IMG/VR virus record: IMGVR_UViG_3300028883_000062
Span: 1-49,592 of that record
Direction: 5' to 3' (one strand)
Length of the DNA: 49,592 bases
Source of the DNA: a virus
Part shown: positions 15,467-23,383 of the stretch, in pieces
Position numbering within the stretch: the stretch's first letter is position 1
How the letters are laid out: each line of letters starts with the position of its first letter
Notes under the pieces: generated by a model
The model's input: the letters and a program-made list of their open reading frames with translations, nothing else
Databases searched by the model: none
Told to the model about the DNA's origin: nothing
Translations under genes and position numbers: made by a program

Positions 15467-15571
15467 AGGAACCTCATAATTATTTTCTGCGACCACGGGC
15501 GGGATATTCGGCGTTCTCACCTCGCGTCCGGGGTCTTACCCGCCAGCCAGTGTCGATCGTGGTCGCTGTGC

Positions 15572-15937
15572 TTATTTGGTTTTTTCGGCCTCGGCCTTGC
15601 GACGATCGGCGCTTTGCTTGAGAAGTTCGTTTGAATACTGGCGTGTGTCGGTCTGAATCCTGAGTCGAATTTGCCTGTTTCGCTTGTCCATTTCAGCGAT
15701 AGCCTCCGACTCGTCGCGGAATACGTGGTGCCCTCGGTAACTATCAGAGCTATTCTTAGGGTGCGTCCTGGCCCATACCTGCACCGGCCAATCGCCACCT
15801 TCCAACTTTATTCCTGTCACCAGCATTGGAGTCGGATACCACATGTCATGGTTCTGGTTTTCCCTTCTCAGAACGACCACCCATGAACCAATGATATCAT
15901 TGGCCTGTCCCACGAACATATCGTGTATTGATTTCAT
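15572..15937 (-). CDS. Hypothetical protein in recombination operon
   Basis: This 121-residue protein is of unknown function, with a beta-rich first half (ANDIIGSWVVVLRRENQNHD) and a basic helical C-terminus (RQYSNELLKQSADRRKAEAE). ATG 15937 with GGAGGA is preferred. An in-frame ATG at 16027 overlaps the nuclease stop (TGATG) and would add 30 residues (NWINYSLSYLPALW), so this alternative should be kept in mind. A shorter overlapping frame at 15517-15798 is a shadow. Confidence 0.6.
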   Translation of the reverse strand: MKSIHDMFVGQANDIIGSWVVVLRRENQNHDMWYPTPMLVTGIKLEGGDWPVQVWARTHPKNSSDSYRGHHVFRDESEAIAEMDKRNRQIRLRIQTDTRQYSNELLKQSADRRKAEAEKTK

Positions 15938-16026
15938 CTTTCCTCCGTTCGCCTTTCGGCGTTTGAGCCACCTATCGAGCCACAAGGCAGGCAGATAGCT
16001 GAGACTATAATTTATCCAATTCTTCA

Positions 16027-16872
16027 TCAGTCCCGCCCACTGAAATAAGGGCAGGTATCGGCGTAACCGCACCACTTCCGGGTACAGGTCCAGTCGTCAG
16101 GCGTGGCCGGCGTGAACGCGGCCTTGCCGGTTTTTGCGGCCTCTATCAGTTCAAGGAACCGCTCGATCCGATTATATAACGGCTGAACCCACTCGTTTGT
16201 CGGCACGTGCTCGTCGACGTTGACTTTGGGTACTTTGTGCTTCAGCAGTTCAGTAACCCGCACCATCGAGGGAAAGCGCCGTTGCTCCGGGTCAGGATCC
16301 GAAGCGGCCTTATATGCCGTTGCGTACATGGCCATCTGAAGCGTTTTCGCGGCCCACTGGCCTTTCGATCGGCCGGTCGTTTTGGTATCCTCGATTGCAT
16401 CAGCCTCGACGATATCAATCTGTCCCGCCAGGTCGATCGGATAGTCAGGAAGCTCGACGATAAATCGGCGCTCCACGTCAACCGGGATGATGGCTGGAGC
16501 CCTTTCGACGCGGTGTAGACGCGACAGTTCGACCGACAGGTCTACCGCCGCCCCCACGGTCTGCTCGACGTTTAGGGCTTCCTGGCCATTGAATTGTAGG
16601 CCTTGTCGCTCCCGAACAGAGAGAAACGAGTCCCGGGCGACATCAGCAACCGCCTCCACCGACAACATTTCTCCGGTTTCGATCACATGGCGTAGATTGT
16701 CCTCGACTGACTTGTGTGTTGCAGTCCCGACAGCCATAGCAACCGCGGGGGGAATGATTTCCTCTTGGTGCCACACACCGAATCGATACCCGTAGCGGCG
16801 CTGGAACGCAATCCCGCACCGGCTCAGTGTGTTAAGCATTGAAACATGTAACTGTGGTTTTGGTGTGTTCAT
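16027..16872 (-). CDS. Cas4/RecB-like PD-(D/E)XK Fe-S exonuclease
   Basis: This 281-residue protein shows the Cas4/AddB-type nuclease core: motif I GTATHKSVE at 49-57 with His53, GQID at 150-153 with Asp153, EDTK at 161-164 with Lys164, and the QxxxY motif QMAMYATAY near 179-187. Cys19 plus Cys263, Cys268 and Cys274 match the four-cysteine 4Fe-4S cluster of Cas4/AddB-like nucleases. The expected activity is resection of DNA ends to single strands for an annealing protein, consistent with the neighbouring candidate recombinase. GGAGG precedes the ATG. Only an AbrB-like gene lies upstream in the operon. Confidence 0.88.
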   Translation of the reverse strand: MNTPKPQLHVSMLNTLSRCGIAFQRRYGYRFGVWHQEEIIPPAVAMAVGTATHKSVEDNLRHVIETGEMLSVEAVADVARDSFLSVRERQGLQFNGQEALNVEQTVGAAVDLSVELSRLHRVERAPAIIPVDVERRFIVELPDYPIDLAGQIDIVEADAIEDTKTTGRSKGQWAAKTLQMAMYATAYKAASDPDPEQRRFPSMVRVTELLKHKVPKVNVDEHVPTNEWVQPLYNRIERFLELIEAAKTGKAAFTPATPDDWTCTRKWCGYADTCPYFSGRD

Positions 16873-16883
16873 GGATCCTCCGG

Positions 16884-17063
16884 TTAGCTGGCCAGCTTAT
16901 CCTGATTGACAGGCCGCAGGATCAGCTCGTTCTTTTCGTCGTCAAAATGCACTTCCAGGTTGGCGCCGACTTCAACCCCTAAATTCTTCAGGGCCGACTC
17001 GGACAACCGGACATAGGTGGTCTTGTTCATGCGAATTATCAATGTCTGATCGAGGTAAACCAT
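16884..17063 (-). CDS. AbrB/SpoVT-like transcriptional regulator
   Basis: This 59-residue protein fits a SpoVT-AbrB swapped-hairpin DNA-binding domain: YVRLSESALKNLGVEVGANL followed by EVHFDDEKNELILRP. Such proteins act as autoregulators or antitoxins. It is the first gene of the leftward operon, directly after the promoter (17092-17120), so it is well placed to control early transcription. The ATG at 17063 has AAAGGAGAG about ten bases upstream; the GTG at 17072 lies inside that ribosome binding site. No toxin gene is seen next to it. Confidence 0.75.
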   Translation of the reverse strand: MVYLDQTLIIRMNKTTYVRLSESALKNLGVEVGANLEVHFDDEKNELILRPVNQDKLAS

Positions 17064-17091
17064 ACTAATCACTCTCCTTTCGTGTGTCCTA

Positions 17092-17120
17092 TAAATAGCA
17101 CGCCATTAAACACCTGTCAA
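17092..17120 (-). promoter_or_regulatory. Leftward early promoter (sigma70-type)
   Basis: On the minus strand TTGACA (17120-17115) and TATTTA (17097-17092) are separated by exactly 17 bases. The -35 box is perfect, the -10 is weaker. Transcription would start near 17085, giving a leader of about 22 bases that contains the ribosome binding site of the AbrB-like gene. A second TATAAT lies upstream on the same strand without a good -35. Confidence 0.7.
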
Positions 17121-17211
17121 GCGTTTATTTATCACATTATACAAGAAACATCTAAAGAATACTTGAGATTCGCCGACATATCTGATTAAACCTATTGGTA
17201 TGGAGGCGTTT

Positions 17212-17430
17212 ATGTCACATCAAAAACCCGCCATGTGGGTCGTCTGTCCGGTCTGCCAGGGAGAGCGCTTTTTGATCTACAACCGGTCTCACGTTGCCTG
17301 TCCGGTCTGCGAAATGGATGGAGGATACTACTCAAAATATCCCAATAACCCGATGGGTCCAGGGATGATCCGGGTAATCAAGAAGCTGTTAATCGAGAGG
17401 ATCGAGGCCGAGCGGTACGAGCAGAATTAG
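17212..17430 (+). CDS. Small zinc-ribbon protein
   Basis: This 72-residue protein carries a CPVC...CPVC zinc ribbon (VVCPVCQGERFL and VACPVCEMDGGYY), then a basic helix. It reads rightward, divergent from the AbrB-like operon, with GGAGG five bases before ATG 17212; a start at 17200 is less likely. Its position suggests a regulator or accessory transcription protein at the early/late switch. Confidence 0.7.
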   Translation: MSHQKPAMWVVCPVCQGERFLIYNRSHVACPVCEMDGGYYSKYPNNPMGPGMIRVIKKLLIERIEAERYEQN

Positions 17431-17621
17431 TAGATTCAATAATCGGCCAGTCTCTTTCCTAGTAACAGACTTGAGACTAGTAATAAGAAACTCGGAGAAT
17501 AATAAGAAGAAGATAAGAGAAGATCTTGAATTGATCTAGATTACTAGAGGAAAATATCAGCAATCCAGACCAACCGCGAACCGATAATAATAACCGTGTT
17601 GAAAAAACGCAAGACAAATTT

Positions 17622-17645
17622 TAAGGCCTTCTGAGCGCCTAACAG
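17622..17645. repeat. Dispersed hairpin repeat, copy 2
   Basis: This 24-base element differs at three positions from the one at 6431-6454; two of the three changes fall in the hairpin arms, and both copies still form a short hairpin around CTTCTGAG. Both copies lie just downstream of rightward genes. Confidence 0.5.
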
Positions 17646-17741
17646 CCGGTCCCGGGTGTCACCAGCCACAACACGCGAGAAACGCGCTCAGGGCCCCACC
17701 AGCGTTCCAAATTGAAGGGATTTCAGGGTGGTCTATGGGGT

Positions 17742-17783
17742 AAAAATTAAGCGGCCCCGGGTGTCTCACGTCCGGAACCGCTT
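17742..17783 (-). terminator. Intrinsic terminator of the late operon
   Basis: On the minus strand AAGCGG, then CCGG...CCGG and CCGCTT form a long hairpin (arms 17783-17778 and 17754-17749 with an inner CCGG pair), followed by AATTTTT. It lies 43 bases past the stop of the last late gene (17826), where a leftward terminator is expected. Confidence 0.75.
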
Positions 17784-17825
17784 TGGCGCTTGCCGCCAAA
17801 AGGACAGGGAGGAAATACGCCGCCG

Positions 17826-18320
17826 TTACCAGGCGGTTATTGTTAGTTGCAGCCCAACGACATACATATCCGGGCCGCTCATTGGCAGTATATCACCACC
17901 GCCAAATAGCTGCATCCCGGCCACTTCGTATGCAAGGCCACATCGGATAACTCCGTTAATGCTGTTTTCTCCGGTATTGTCCAGAAATGTATAAATCCCG
18001 CTCCCGAGGCCGAGCGAAATAGGCATGAACGGCAAGGTCTTAAACCCGGTGGTCATAATGCGGATCGCCTGGATCTCGGTACCAGCCCCGAAAGGCCGAT
18101 CCGAATACAAGACATCTGCGATCGTTAAAACGCGGTAATTCGCGCTTGCAGGGGTAATTGTTGGTACATCAACCCCGGCTGCATAACAGATCTCGCCGGC
18201 ATAGCCGCTTTGCAGGAGCACGCCAGAACCGAAGCTGGCTAGCGCATCCATCGCCATACTCGAGGGCACAACCGCAAAAAGTAGTAGTAATGCCAGCATT
18301 ACAACTCGGATACGAATCAT
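17826..18320 (-). CDS. Outer-membrane beta-barrel-like protein
   Basis: This 164-residue protein has a Sec signal peptide (IRIRVVMLALLLLFAVVPSS, cleavage near SMA) and a mature part of about 140 residues with alternating hydrophobic strands and Gly-rich turns. It ends with the strand VGLQLTITAW. The final aromatic residue is the C-terminal signature recognised by the BAM complex in outer-membrane proteins. Length fits an eight-stranded barrel of OmpA/OmpX size. Phage-encoded barrels are unusual; they could block superinfection, modify the envelope or aid lysis. The start overlaps the holin stop (ATGA). It is the last gene of the late operon. Confidence 0.65.
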   Translation of the reverse strand: MIRIRVVMLALLLLFAVVPSSMAMDALASFGSGVLLQSGYAGEICYAAGVDVPTITPASANYRVLTIADVLYSDRPFGAGTEIQAIRIMTTGFKTLPFMPISLGLGSGIYTFLDNTGENSINGVIRCGLAYEVAGMQLFGGGDILPMSGPDMYVVGLQLTITAW

Positions 18321-18658
18321 TCTTTATTCCCCTTCCGAATATCGAGTATCGATTTACGTTTCTCTGTGTTTCGACCAAAGGATATGGTTTTGCCGAGGAT
18401 CGCAGCAACAAAAATCATACCCGCACCGGCAATCACACTTCCCCACCCCGCCTCCCCGAACCACAGATAGCTCGCTCCTGCGCTGAGAACCAGCGTGACA
18501 ATCAACGTCACGTTGCCCTCCATAGCCGCCTCGTCACCGGCGAGGGGAACCACGCGCGTTTTAATGAACTGGACCAAAAAGACGACCAGGGCAGCCGCTT
18601 GTGCTACCAAAATTGGATCGAGAGCAAATTTGTCCAGTAGCGGTGAAAGCACATCCAC
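18317..18658 (-). CDS. Putative holin
   Basis: This 113-residue protein has three candidate membrane spans (LVAQAAALVVFLVQFIKT, VTLIVTLVLSAGASYLW and VIAGAGMIFVAAILGKTI) and a charged C-terminal tail. Size, spans and position next to the endolysin-type gene fit a holin that forms inner-membrane lesions for lysis. The GTG at 18658 follows AAGGAGGTGATC, an unusually perfect complement to the 16S 3' end, which implies strong translation. An alternative is a general membrane protein. Confidence 0.7.
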   Translation of the reverse strand: MDVLSPLLDKFALDPILVAQAAALVVFLVQFIKTRVVPLAGDEAAMEGNVTLIVTLVLSAGASYLWFGEAGWGSVIAGAGMIFVAAILGKTISFGRNTEKRKSILDIRKGNKE

Positions 18659-18689
18659 GCGATCACCTCCTTGTTTTAAGGTTTAGTTG

Positions 18690-19640
18690 CTACCGATAGG
18701 CTTCATCGGCATCGAGAACATTCAATGGATCCACCAATGTATCGACATAAAACCGCTTGACGGTCCCTCGTATCGGGTATGGGCCCACACGTGCCGTATA
18801 GGTCAACAGATAGTAGGCGCCATCCGGATTAACGAGAGTCGTCGGCGGGACATCAAAAGTCACCCGCCCACCGACGGGGCGAGCTTTCCACAGCTTCGGG
18901 ATGATTCCCCAACCGCCGTAGCTCATTGGTGGCCCCCCTATCAGCTTGAGCTGGAATTCGATATTGGCACGCGGTTCAAGCGCACCTCCGGAGACTACTC
19001 CGGAAGTCACATCGAAATACACCCGAACGTAATCGGCAATCGCCTGAGCTGGTCCGTCCAATGTTTCATACAACAACCAGGTCGTCGATGCACTAGTATC
19101 GTCACCAGCAAACCAGAGTAGATATAATTGATTGTCCCGATCTGTTCTGAGTGAAAAGGTTGTGTCGATTGGTAACGTAACCATCACCGTATCGGATATA
19201 GTGTACGTAGTGTCAATCGCCTCGCGGTCGCTGAGGATGATGGCAACCGAGTCGTAGTCCGGAGAGATCAAGGCAATCGGGTAATGTGTGGTCGTTACCG
19301 CTCCGCGCTGGTATAGGTAGTCGTCCCACCCGACACTACTATCAAGCCCGGTGAACCACACTCCGCGCACCTGCCAGTCGTATAGGTCGTCGAGCTCTAG
19401 ATCCAGCATTGCCGGCACGACAGACAAACTCTCCGAGGCCTGCACCCAGGTACCGAGCGAATCCCACAGCGTCACAACTCGAACGCTATCGTAGTCCGGA
19501 GAGGCAAACGGCATACTATGGATTACCGTACCACAACGCGCCAGGGGAGCCAGCAGTACCGCATTGAATAGCACCGTCAGGATCGCTACCAGAAAAAGCA
19601 CCCGCCAGACGTACCTACATGTTTCCGTCGATTGATTCAT
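18690..19640 (-). CDS. Hypothetical signal-anchored protein in lysis/fibre region
   Basis: This 316-residue protein has a hydrophobic N-terminal segment (VWRVLFLVAILTVLFNAVLL) that is more likely a signal anchor or long signal peptide, with a Cys at about 36. The rest is beta-rich with two similar blocks, ASPDYDSVRVVTLWDS and ISPDYDSVAIILSDRE. The C-terminal part looks like an immunoglobulin-like or fibre domain (YYLLTYTARVGPYPIRGTVK). It lies between the NlpC/P60 gene and the holin and overlaps the former by 26 bases. The role is not clear: virion appendage or envelope-acting protein. Confidence 0.55.
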   Translation of the reverse strand: MNQSTETCRYVWRVLFLVAILTVLFNAVLLAPLARCGTVIHSMPFASPDYDSVRVVTLWDSLGTWVQASESLSVVPAMLDLELDDLYDWQVRGVWFTGLDSSVGWDDYLYQRGAVTTTHYPIALISPDYDSVAIILSDREAIDTTYTISDTVMVTLPIDTTFSLRTDRDNQLYLLWFAGDDTSASTTWLLYETLDGPAQAIADYVRVYFDVTSGVVSGGALEPRANIEFQLKLIGGPPMSYGGWGIIPKLWKARPVGGRVTFDVPPTTLVNPDGAYYLLTYTARVGPYPIRGTVKRFYVDTLVDPLNVLDADEAYR

Positions 19641-20166
19641 TGTCTACTCCATCTGCGAAAGGATCCAATACTATCATCAAATCCCCTCGGTAATCGATTG
19701 GCCGAAAGTACACCCCGGCCCCTCGGCGTTTGGCTATTCTTACTGTTGTTGTCTGACTATTCCCACCCACAGCACCGATGCAGATCTCATTATTGACCGC
19801 AAGCATCACATGTGACGCATAATGTGAGTTACCGTAAAATATCAAACACCCAGGCAGGATATTTTTTTTCTCCCCGACTATGGGCCAGGGCTTCAATCTA
19901 AGCGTTTCGGCTGTCCAGTCACCATGTAGCGGTAGCTTTCCCATCTGTCGCAGCACGTACCGCACAAACCCCGAACAGTCGAGCCCCGGCTTTTTCTTGT
20001 CTGCCGGATCGTTGCCGCTCCAAATATACGGTGTGCCATAACACCGGATCCCGAGCTCAACGGCTATGTCGCGCGTCTGTATCATACCGCAAACCAGATC
20101 CAGAGTGATAGACATGCGATGCCAAGCAGGGACAGCCAAAAATGCGTCCGCGAAATACCTAACCAT
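19615..20166 (-). CDS. NlpC/P60-type peptidoglycan hydrolase (endolysin candidate)
   Basis: This 183-residue protein has the NlpC/P60 catalytic signature: GTPYIWSGNDPADKKKPGLD followed by CSGFVRYVL (Cys64) and YASHVMLAVNNE (His119). These enzymes cut peptide bonds in peptidoglycan stems. In phages they serve as endolysin or tail-associated lysin; the holin gene 957 bases downstream favours an endolysin. ATG 20166 is used here, but ATG 20085 (MIQTRDIAVELG) also begins exactly at the domain, so the first 27 residues are uncertain. Confidence 0.85.
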   Translation of the reverse strand: MVRYFADAFLAVPAWHRMSITLDLVCGMIQTRDIAVELGIRCYGTPYIWSGNDPADKKKPGLDCSGFVRYVLRQMGKLPLHGDWTAETLRLKPWPIVGEKKNILPGCLIFYGNSHYASHVMLAVNNEICIGAVGGNSQTTTVRIAKRRGAGVYFRPIDYRGDLMIVLDPFADGVDNESIDGNM

Positions 20167-20170
20167 TTTC

Positions 20171-22756
20171 TCATCGTACTACTCCATTTCCGATGCTGCC
20201 GCCTTTGAATTCACCCCCCTCACCACTGACAACGACCGCCGCCGTGAATTCCTCTATGTCTCCGATCGGATTCGAGGCCCCATTGGTATCATCATTTATC
20301 CAACCGCGAACGTAAATTGTGTAAGTCTCGGCCCCATCGATGCCGCCTACGTCAACGATCCAGCCCGCGCTGTCAGCAACGTAGCCAAAGGACGTGCCTC
20401 CGCTTGTGGTATCTGACATAGCCGAGGGGTAGCCCGAGGTGGACCAGGCCAGAACAATGATCGGATTATCGGCAAGCGTCTGGGTGTCGGTCGATAATGT
20501 AATCCTGAATGAATCCAACTCCGATCCGCCAGTGTAATCGTTATGTAGGCTATCCACGGTCAATGACAGCAAGGGATTAGTGGCCAGGTCAGCCGCAGTG
20601 AATGTAATGCTTGTGATCGACCTGTCAGAAACGTCGCCGGATGTGGCTCCGACTACCCACGCGGAGATATAGAGAGTATATGTCTCAGTGCCGTCAAAGG
20701 TAATGTTCGTTGTGATCGCACTGTCGGGGTAATAGGTAATCACCAAATCAGAGTCAGAGATGCTCGATGGATATGTGGTAGAGGACCACGCCAGTACAAT
20801 CGTTCCGTTGGATTCGAACGTTTGAGCCGTCGTAGTCGTCGTTACGGCAATGGTATCTACCGCACCATCGTTGTACACCGAATCAGCAGAGAACACCGAT
20901 AACTGATTCACTTCCTCGGCATCCCATGAGCCTGTCCCGGCAACGTCGAAATCTAAGGTGTCGACCTTGCTTGCTTCCGTCCATGTGATAGTCGTATCGA
21001 ATGATTGAACTGTACCAGCCGAATCAGAATCAAGCCACACCGTAACAGTGAATGGATTGAAGCTGGTGGAGTCAGCGCCATAGTATGCCTCGAACCAATA
21101 TGTGACCACCTGCTCTTTGAGCCCATTGGAGCCAGTCACACCGGACCATGTATTTCCATAGCTATCTTCTACGTGGACGTTGGCCCCAACGATCGCAGAG
21201 TCGTTATTCCCTCGGGCATAGACCTTGTAGGTTGAGGCCAACGAAATCTCATGCTCGTAACCGGAGCCCGGAGGGATACTGGTTATATCGATCGATGTAT
21301 CGCTAACGTCCGTCCCGAGGGCCATGTCAGTAAAGATATTGTCCACGTTTTGCCGGTTGGCCCGATCAAAGCGGTAGGTGTAATTCTTGTCGGGGTAGCC
21401 TGGCCCCCAATAGAGCGAACAGGCGACGGCATCAACTCCCCCTCCCGTCCCGTTATCAGTTCCAATCTCTATGATATTGTCACCGCCACCGATGTCGTTG
21501 TTTTGATATACGACCCCCTCTTGCGAGGCGCTACGCTGGAATGAGCACCCGGTACCATGTTGAAGCCCGGTATCGCTCATGGTGTAGACTTCAAAGATAT
21601 TATTCTCAACCGTCGTCCAGCCGCCGATCACATAGACAGGCGGTGTGTCTTGAGTCGAAACAGTATCAACCTGTGTAAATTCAATCTTACCACCATGACC
21701 GACCCTGCCACGATACGTTGTGCTACTATCAGAGTCCACATACACTCGGAAATAGTTGTTACGAATGACTACATATTTCGGCGCCGATCGAGTGAAGATG
21801 CCAAACCCCCAACCGCCGTTCGAGGCTTCATATCTATTCGGCCCGTTCCACACCTGGACATTATTATCGTAAATATAGATGCTGTCACCTTCAGACCCGA
21901 AACAGCGTTCGACAAAGATACCCTGGCCGCCTTCGTAGGTGGTGCCAGAGCGAATTATGTTGTCATGTATTCTCATCCCGCCGCGACCACCACGACAGGC
22001 GATAGCAAAGGGATCAACCGAGCTGGCACAGACGTTCCCCGGTGGACCTTCGGCCCCAGGATAGTACCAGTTATGAGCGTCGATTTCAAAGTAACACTCG
22101 TAGATGTGGGTTTTTCCACCCGCCTTAACGCCCGCATGTGGTGACACCAAGACGGAACACCGATACATAGTATAATGATAACCGGAATCCAGCGACGGTA
22201 ATGTTCCCTGCAAAAGCAGGGGCGAGCCAGTGTAGCCGCACCGATCACTATATCCCCATGTGTAGTTGTAGAAATTGCAGTTATCAAAAAGTACGTTTTT
22301 GGTCCCGCCGACAGTATAGACGTTATGCCCCTGGTACCCCCCTGTAATGAAATTGACATTCTCGAAGATCAAGTTATCGCCATCATCGAGATAGCAGTTA
22401 TTAGATCCCGTTTGTGATCCCGGGTTCCCCTGCGTGCCCGTGTCTACCGGGTTAGTGATCGAGATCGTAAGATCCTTTATGCGGCAGTGTTTATTCCCCC
22501 AGGAGATCCATAAACCTCTCCCTCCGGAGGCAGGAGTGAAGATAGTATCATCACCGCCACCATCCCCCGTAAATAGCACGCCAGTTGCATTGATCTTCAA
22601 AAAGGACGCGACCGATACGGTGCGGTTTCCACTCACGACGATAGTATCATAAGCGCTAGTCGTGTATGGCAGACTGAGAGTATCGAATTCGATGTACGCC
22701 CCGGATGCCAATGCGGGGAGCAAGAGCACAAACAGAAGCAAAAGTAGCTGTTTCAT
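20171..22756 (-). CDS. Exported beta-helix tail spike with Ig-like repeats
   Basis: This 861-residue protein starts with a strong signal peptide (KQLLLLLFVLLLPALASGA). Residues about 25-480 show a right-handed parallel beta-helix (repeated short hydrophobic strands and Asn/Gly turns, e.g. GGRGGMRIHDNIIRSG, GDSIYIYDNNVQVWNG) like depolymerase or adsorption spikes. Two similar Ig-like domains follow at about 620-725 and 730-840 (IVLAWSSTTYPSSISD versus IVLAWSTSGYPSAMSD). It has 11 cysteines, all in the beta-helix part. The ATG overlaps the preceding stop. An exported spike is not standard in phages and is part of the main finding. Confidence 0.8.
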   Translation of the reverse strand: MKQLLLLLFVLLLPALASGAYIEFDTLSLPYTTSAYDTIVVSGNRTVSVASFLKINATGVLFTGDGGGDDTIFTPASGGRGLWISWGNKHCRIKDLTISITNPVDTGTQGNPGSQTGSNNCYLDDGDNLIFENVNFITGGYQGHNVYTVGGTKNVLFDNCNFYNYTWGYSDRCGYTGSPLLLQGTLPSLDSGYHYTMYRCSVLVSPHAGVKAGGKTHIYECYFEIDAHNWYYPGAEGPPGNVCASSVDPFAIACRGGRGGMRIHDNIIRSGTTYEGGQGIFVERCFGSEGDSIYIYDNNVQVWNGPNRYEASNGGWGFGIFTRSAPKYVVIRNNYFRVYVDSDSSTTYRGRVGHGGKIEFTQVDTVSTQDTPPVYVIGGWTTVENNIFEVYTMSDTGLQHGTGCSFQRSASQEGVVYQNNDIGGGDNIIEIGTDNGTGGGVDAVACSLYWGPGYPDKNYTYRFDRANRQNVDNIFTDMALGTDVSDTSIDITSIPPGSGYEHEISLASTYKVYARGNNDSAIVGANVHVEDSYGNTWSGVTGSNGLKEQVVTYWFEAYYGADSTSFNPFTVTVWLDSDSAGTVQSFDTTITWTEASKVDTLDFDVAGTGSWDAEEVNQLSVFSADSVYNDGAVDTIAVTTTTTAQTFESNGTIVLAWSSTTYPSSISDSDLVITYYPDSAITTNITFDGTETYTLYISAWVVGATSGDVSDRSITSITFTAADLATNPLLSLTVDSLHNDYTGGSELDSFRITLSTDTQTLADNPIIVLAWSTSGYPSAMSDTTSGGTSFGYVADSAGWIVDVGGIDGAETYTIYVRGWINDDTNGASNPIGDIEEFTAAVVVSGEGGEFKGGSIGNGVVR

Positions 22757-23382
22757 TATTTAACCCCAATCACAAGCGTATCATCGGCTGACGGTGTTCC
22801 GATTACAACCGTATCGCCCTCCGATGGCGCACCAATCACCAACGTTTGCGCCTCGCCCGCAGTCGTCACCAAATATATTGCTGTCGTCATGTCTGCGACT
22901 GTCGCCGCGCCACTCCACGGATCGTCCCACGAAGAAAATGAACCAACAAAATCATACAATCGATTATCCCCGGCGCTATACCAGCGTTTGATTAGACAGC
23001 TATTGCTCGCGTGTACGGCAAGTAGGTATGTAGTGCTCGCAGAGAGCGTGACCCCGGTAAAAGGTAATGGTAGCCATGCCTGGTCCTCTGTCGGGCCATA
23101 ATCACCTTCAGCCGTAGAATCAATCAGGCTCGTATCTACCCCGGCCACCTCATAAAGCGCCATAGCGACGATTGTTGATGTGTTCGTGTCAAAATCGTAT
23201 GGCCAGAAGTAGCCCGAGTCAGCAATTTGATCTGTCCCGCCGATGGTAATTGGAATGGCATAGCGGTAGGACGAAATATCGCCGTTCGTGGCCCCGGTTC
23301 CACTGCTATCGGTTGTGCCATAAGTTTCGGCCAGAGCCGATCCAGCCAAAAGCACCATCGATAGAATTACAAGAATCTTCAT
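22756..23382 (-). CDS. Exported putative receptor-binding protein, paralog A
   Basis: This 208-residue protein has a signal peptide (MKILVILSMVLLAGSALA) and a beta-sandwich-like domain. It aligns with the next gene in order: IGGTDQIADSG vs IGATDQLPESI, DQAWLPLPF vs DRQWNWFDL, TYLLAVHAS vs TFLIAVAGD and SSWDDPWSG vs SSWEDPWSG. The C-terminus has a short triple repeat (LVIGAPSEGDT, VVIGTPSADDT, LVIGVK). Position between two spikes suggests receptor recognition or spike tip, but the function is inferred. AGGAGA precedes the ATG. Confidence 0.65.
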   Translation of the reverse strand: MKILVILSMVLLAGSALAETYGTTDSSGTGATNGDISSYRYAIPITIGGTDQIADSGYFWPYDFDTNTSTIVAMALYEVAGVDTSLIDSTAEGDYGPTEDQAWLPLPFTGVTLSASTTYLLAVHASNSCLIKRWYSAGDNRLYDFVGSFSSWDDPWSGAATVADMTTAIYLVTTAGEAQTLVIGAPSEGDTVVIGTPSADDTLVIGVK

Positions 23383-23383
23383 A

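Larger units (their letters stand above)
17431..17825. other. Intergenic region with nested inverted repeats
   Basis: There is no gene in this 395-base stretch. The first part (17459-17547) is purine-rich on the plus strand: direct repeats CTAGTAA at 17459 and 17477, inverted repeat CTAGTAAT (17477-17484) / ATTACTAG (17540-17547), and inside it AGATC (17521-17525) / GATCT (17533-17537). Downstream comes the dispersed hairpin repeat (17622-17645) and a direct repeat GGYCCCGGGTGTC at 17648-17660 and 17753-17765. The region then carries the late-operon terminator. It may be an origin or operator region; this is inference. Confidence 0.5.

Noticed and set aside
15517-15798. 93-residue minus-strand frame
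   Set aside because: It overlaps the 121-residue gene in another frame and has low-complexity Ser/Arg content.
16884-17072. Toxin-antitoxin pair with the AbrB-like gene
   Set aside because: No adjacent toxin gene; the neighbour is a Cas4-like nuclease with a recombination context.
17164-17192. Rightward promoter TTGAGA before the zinc-ribbon gene
   Set aside because: The -10 position (TAAACC) is poor; too weak to report.
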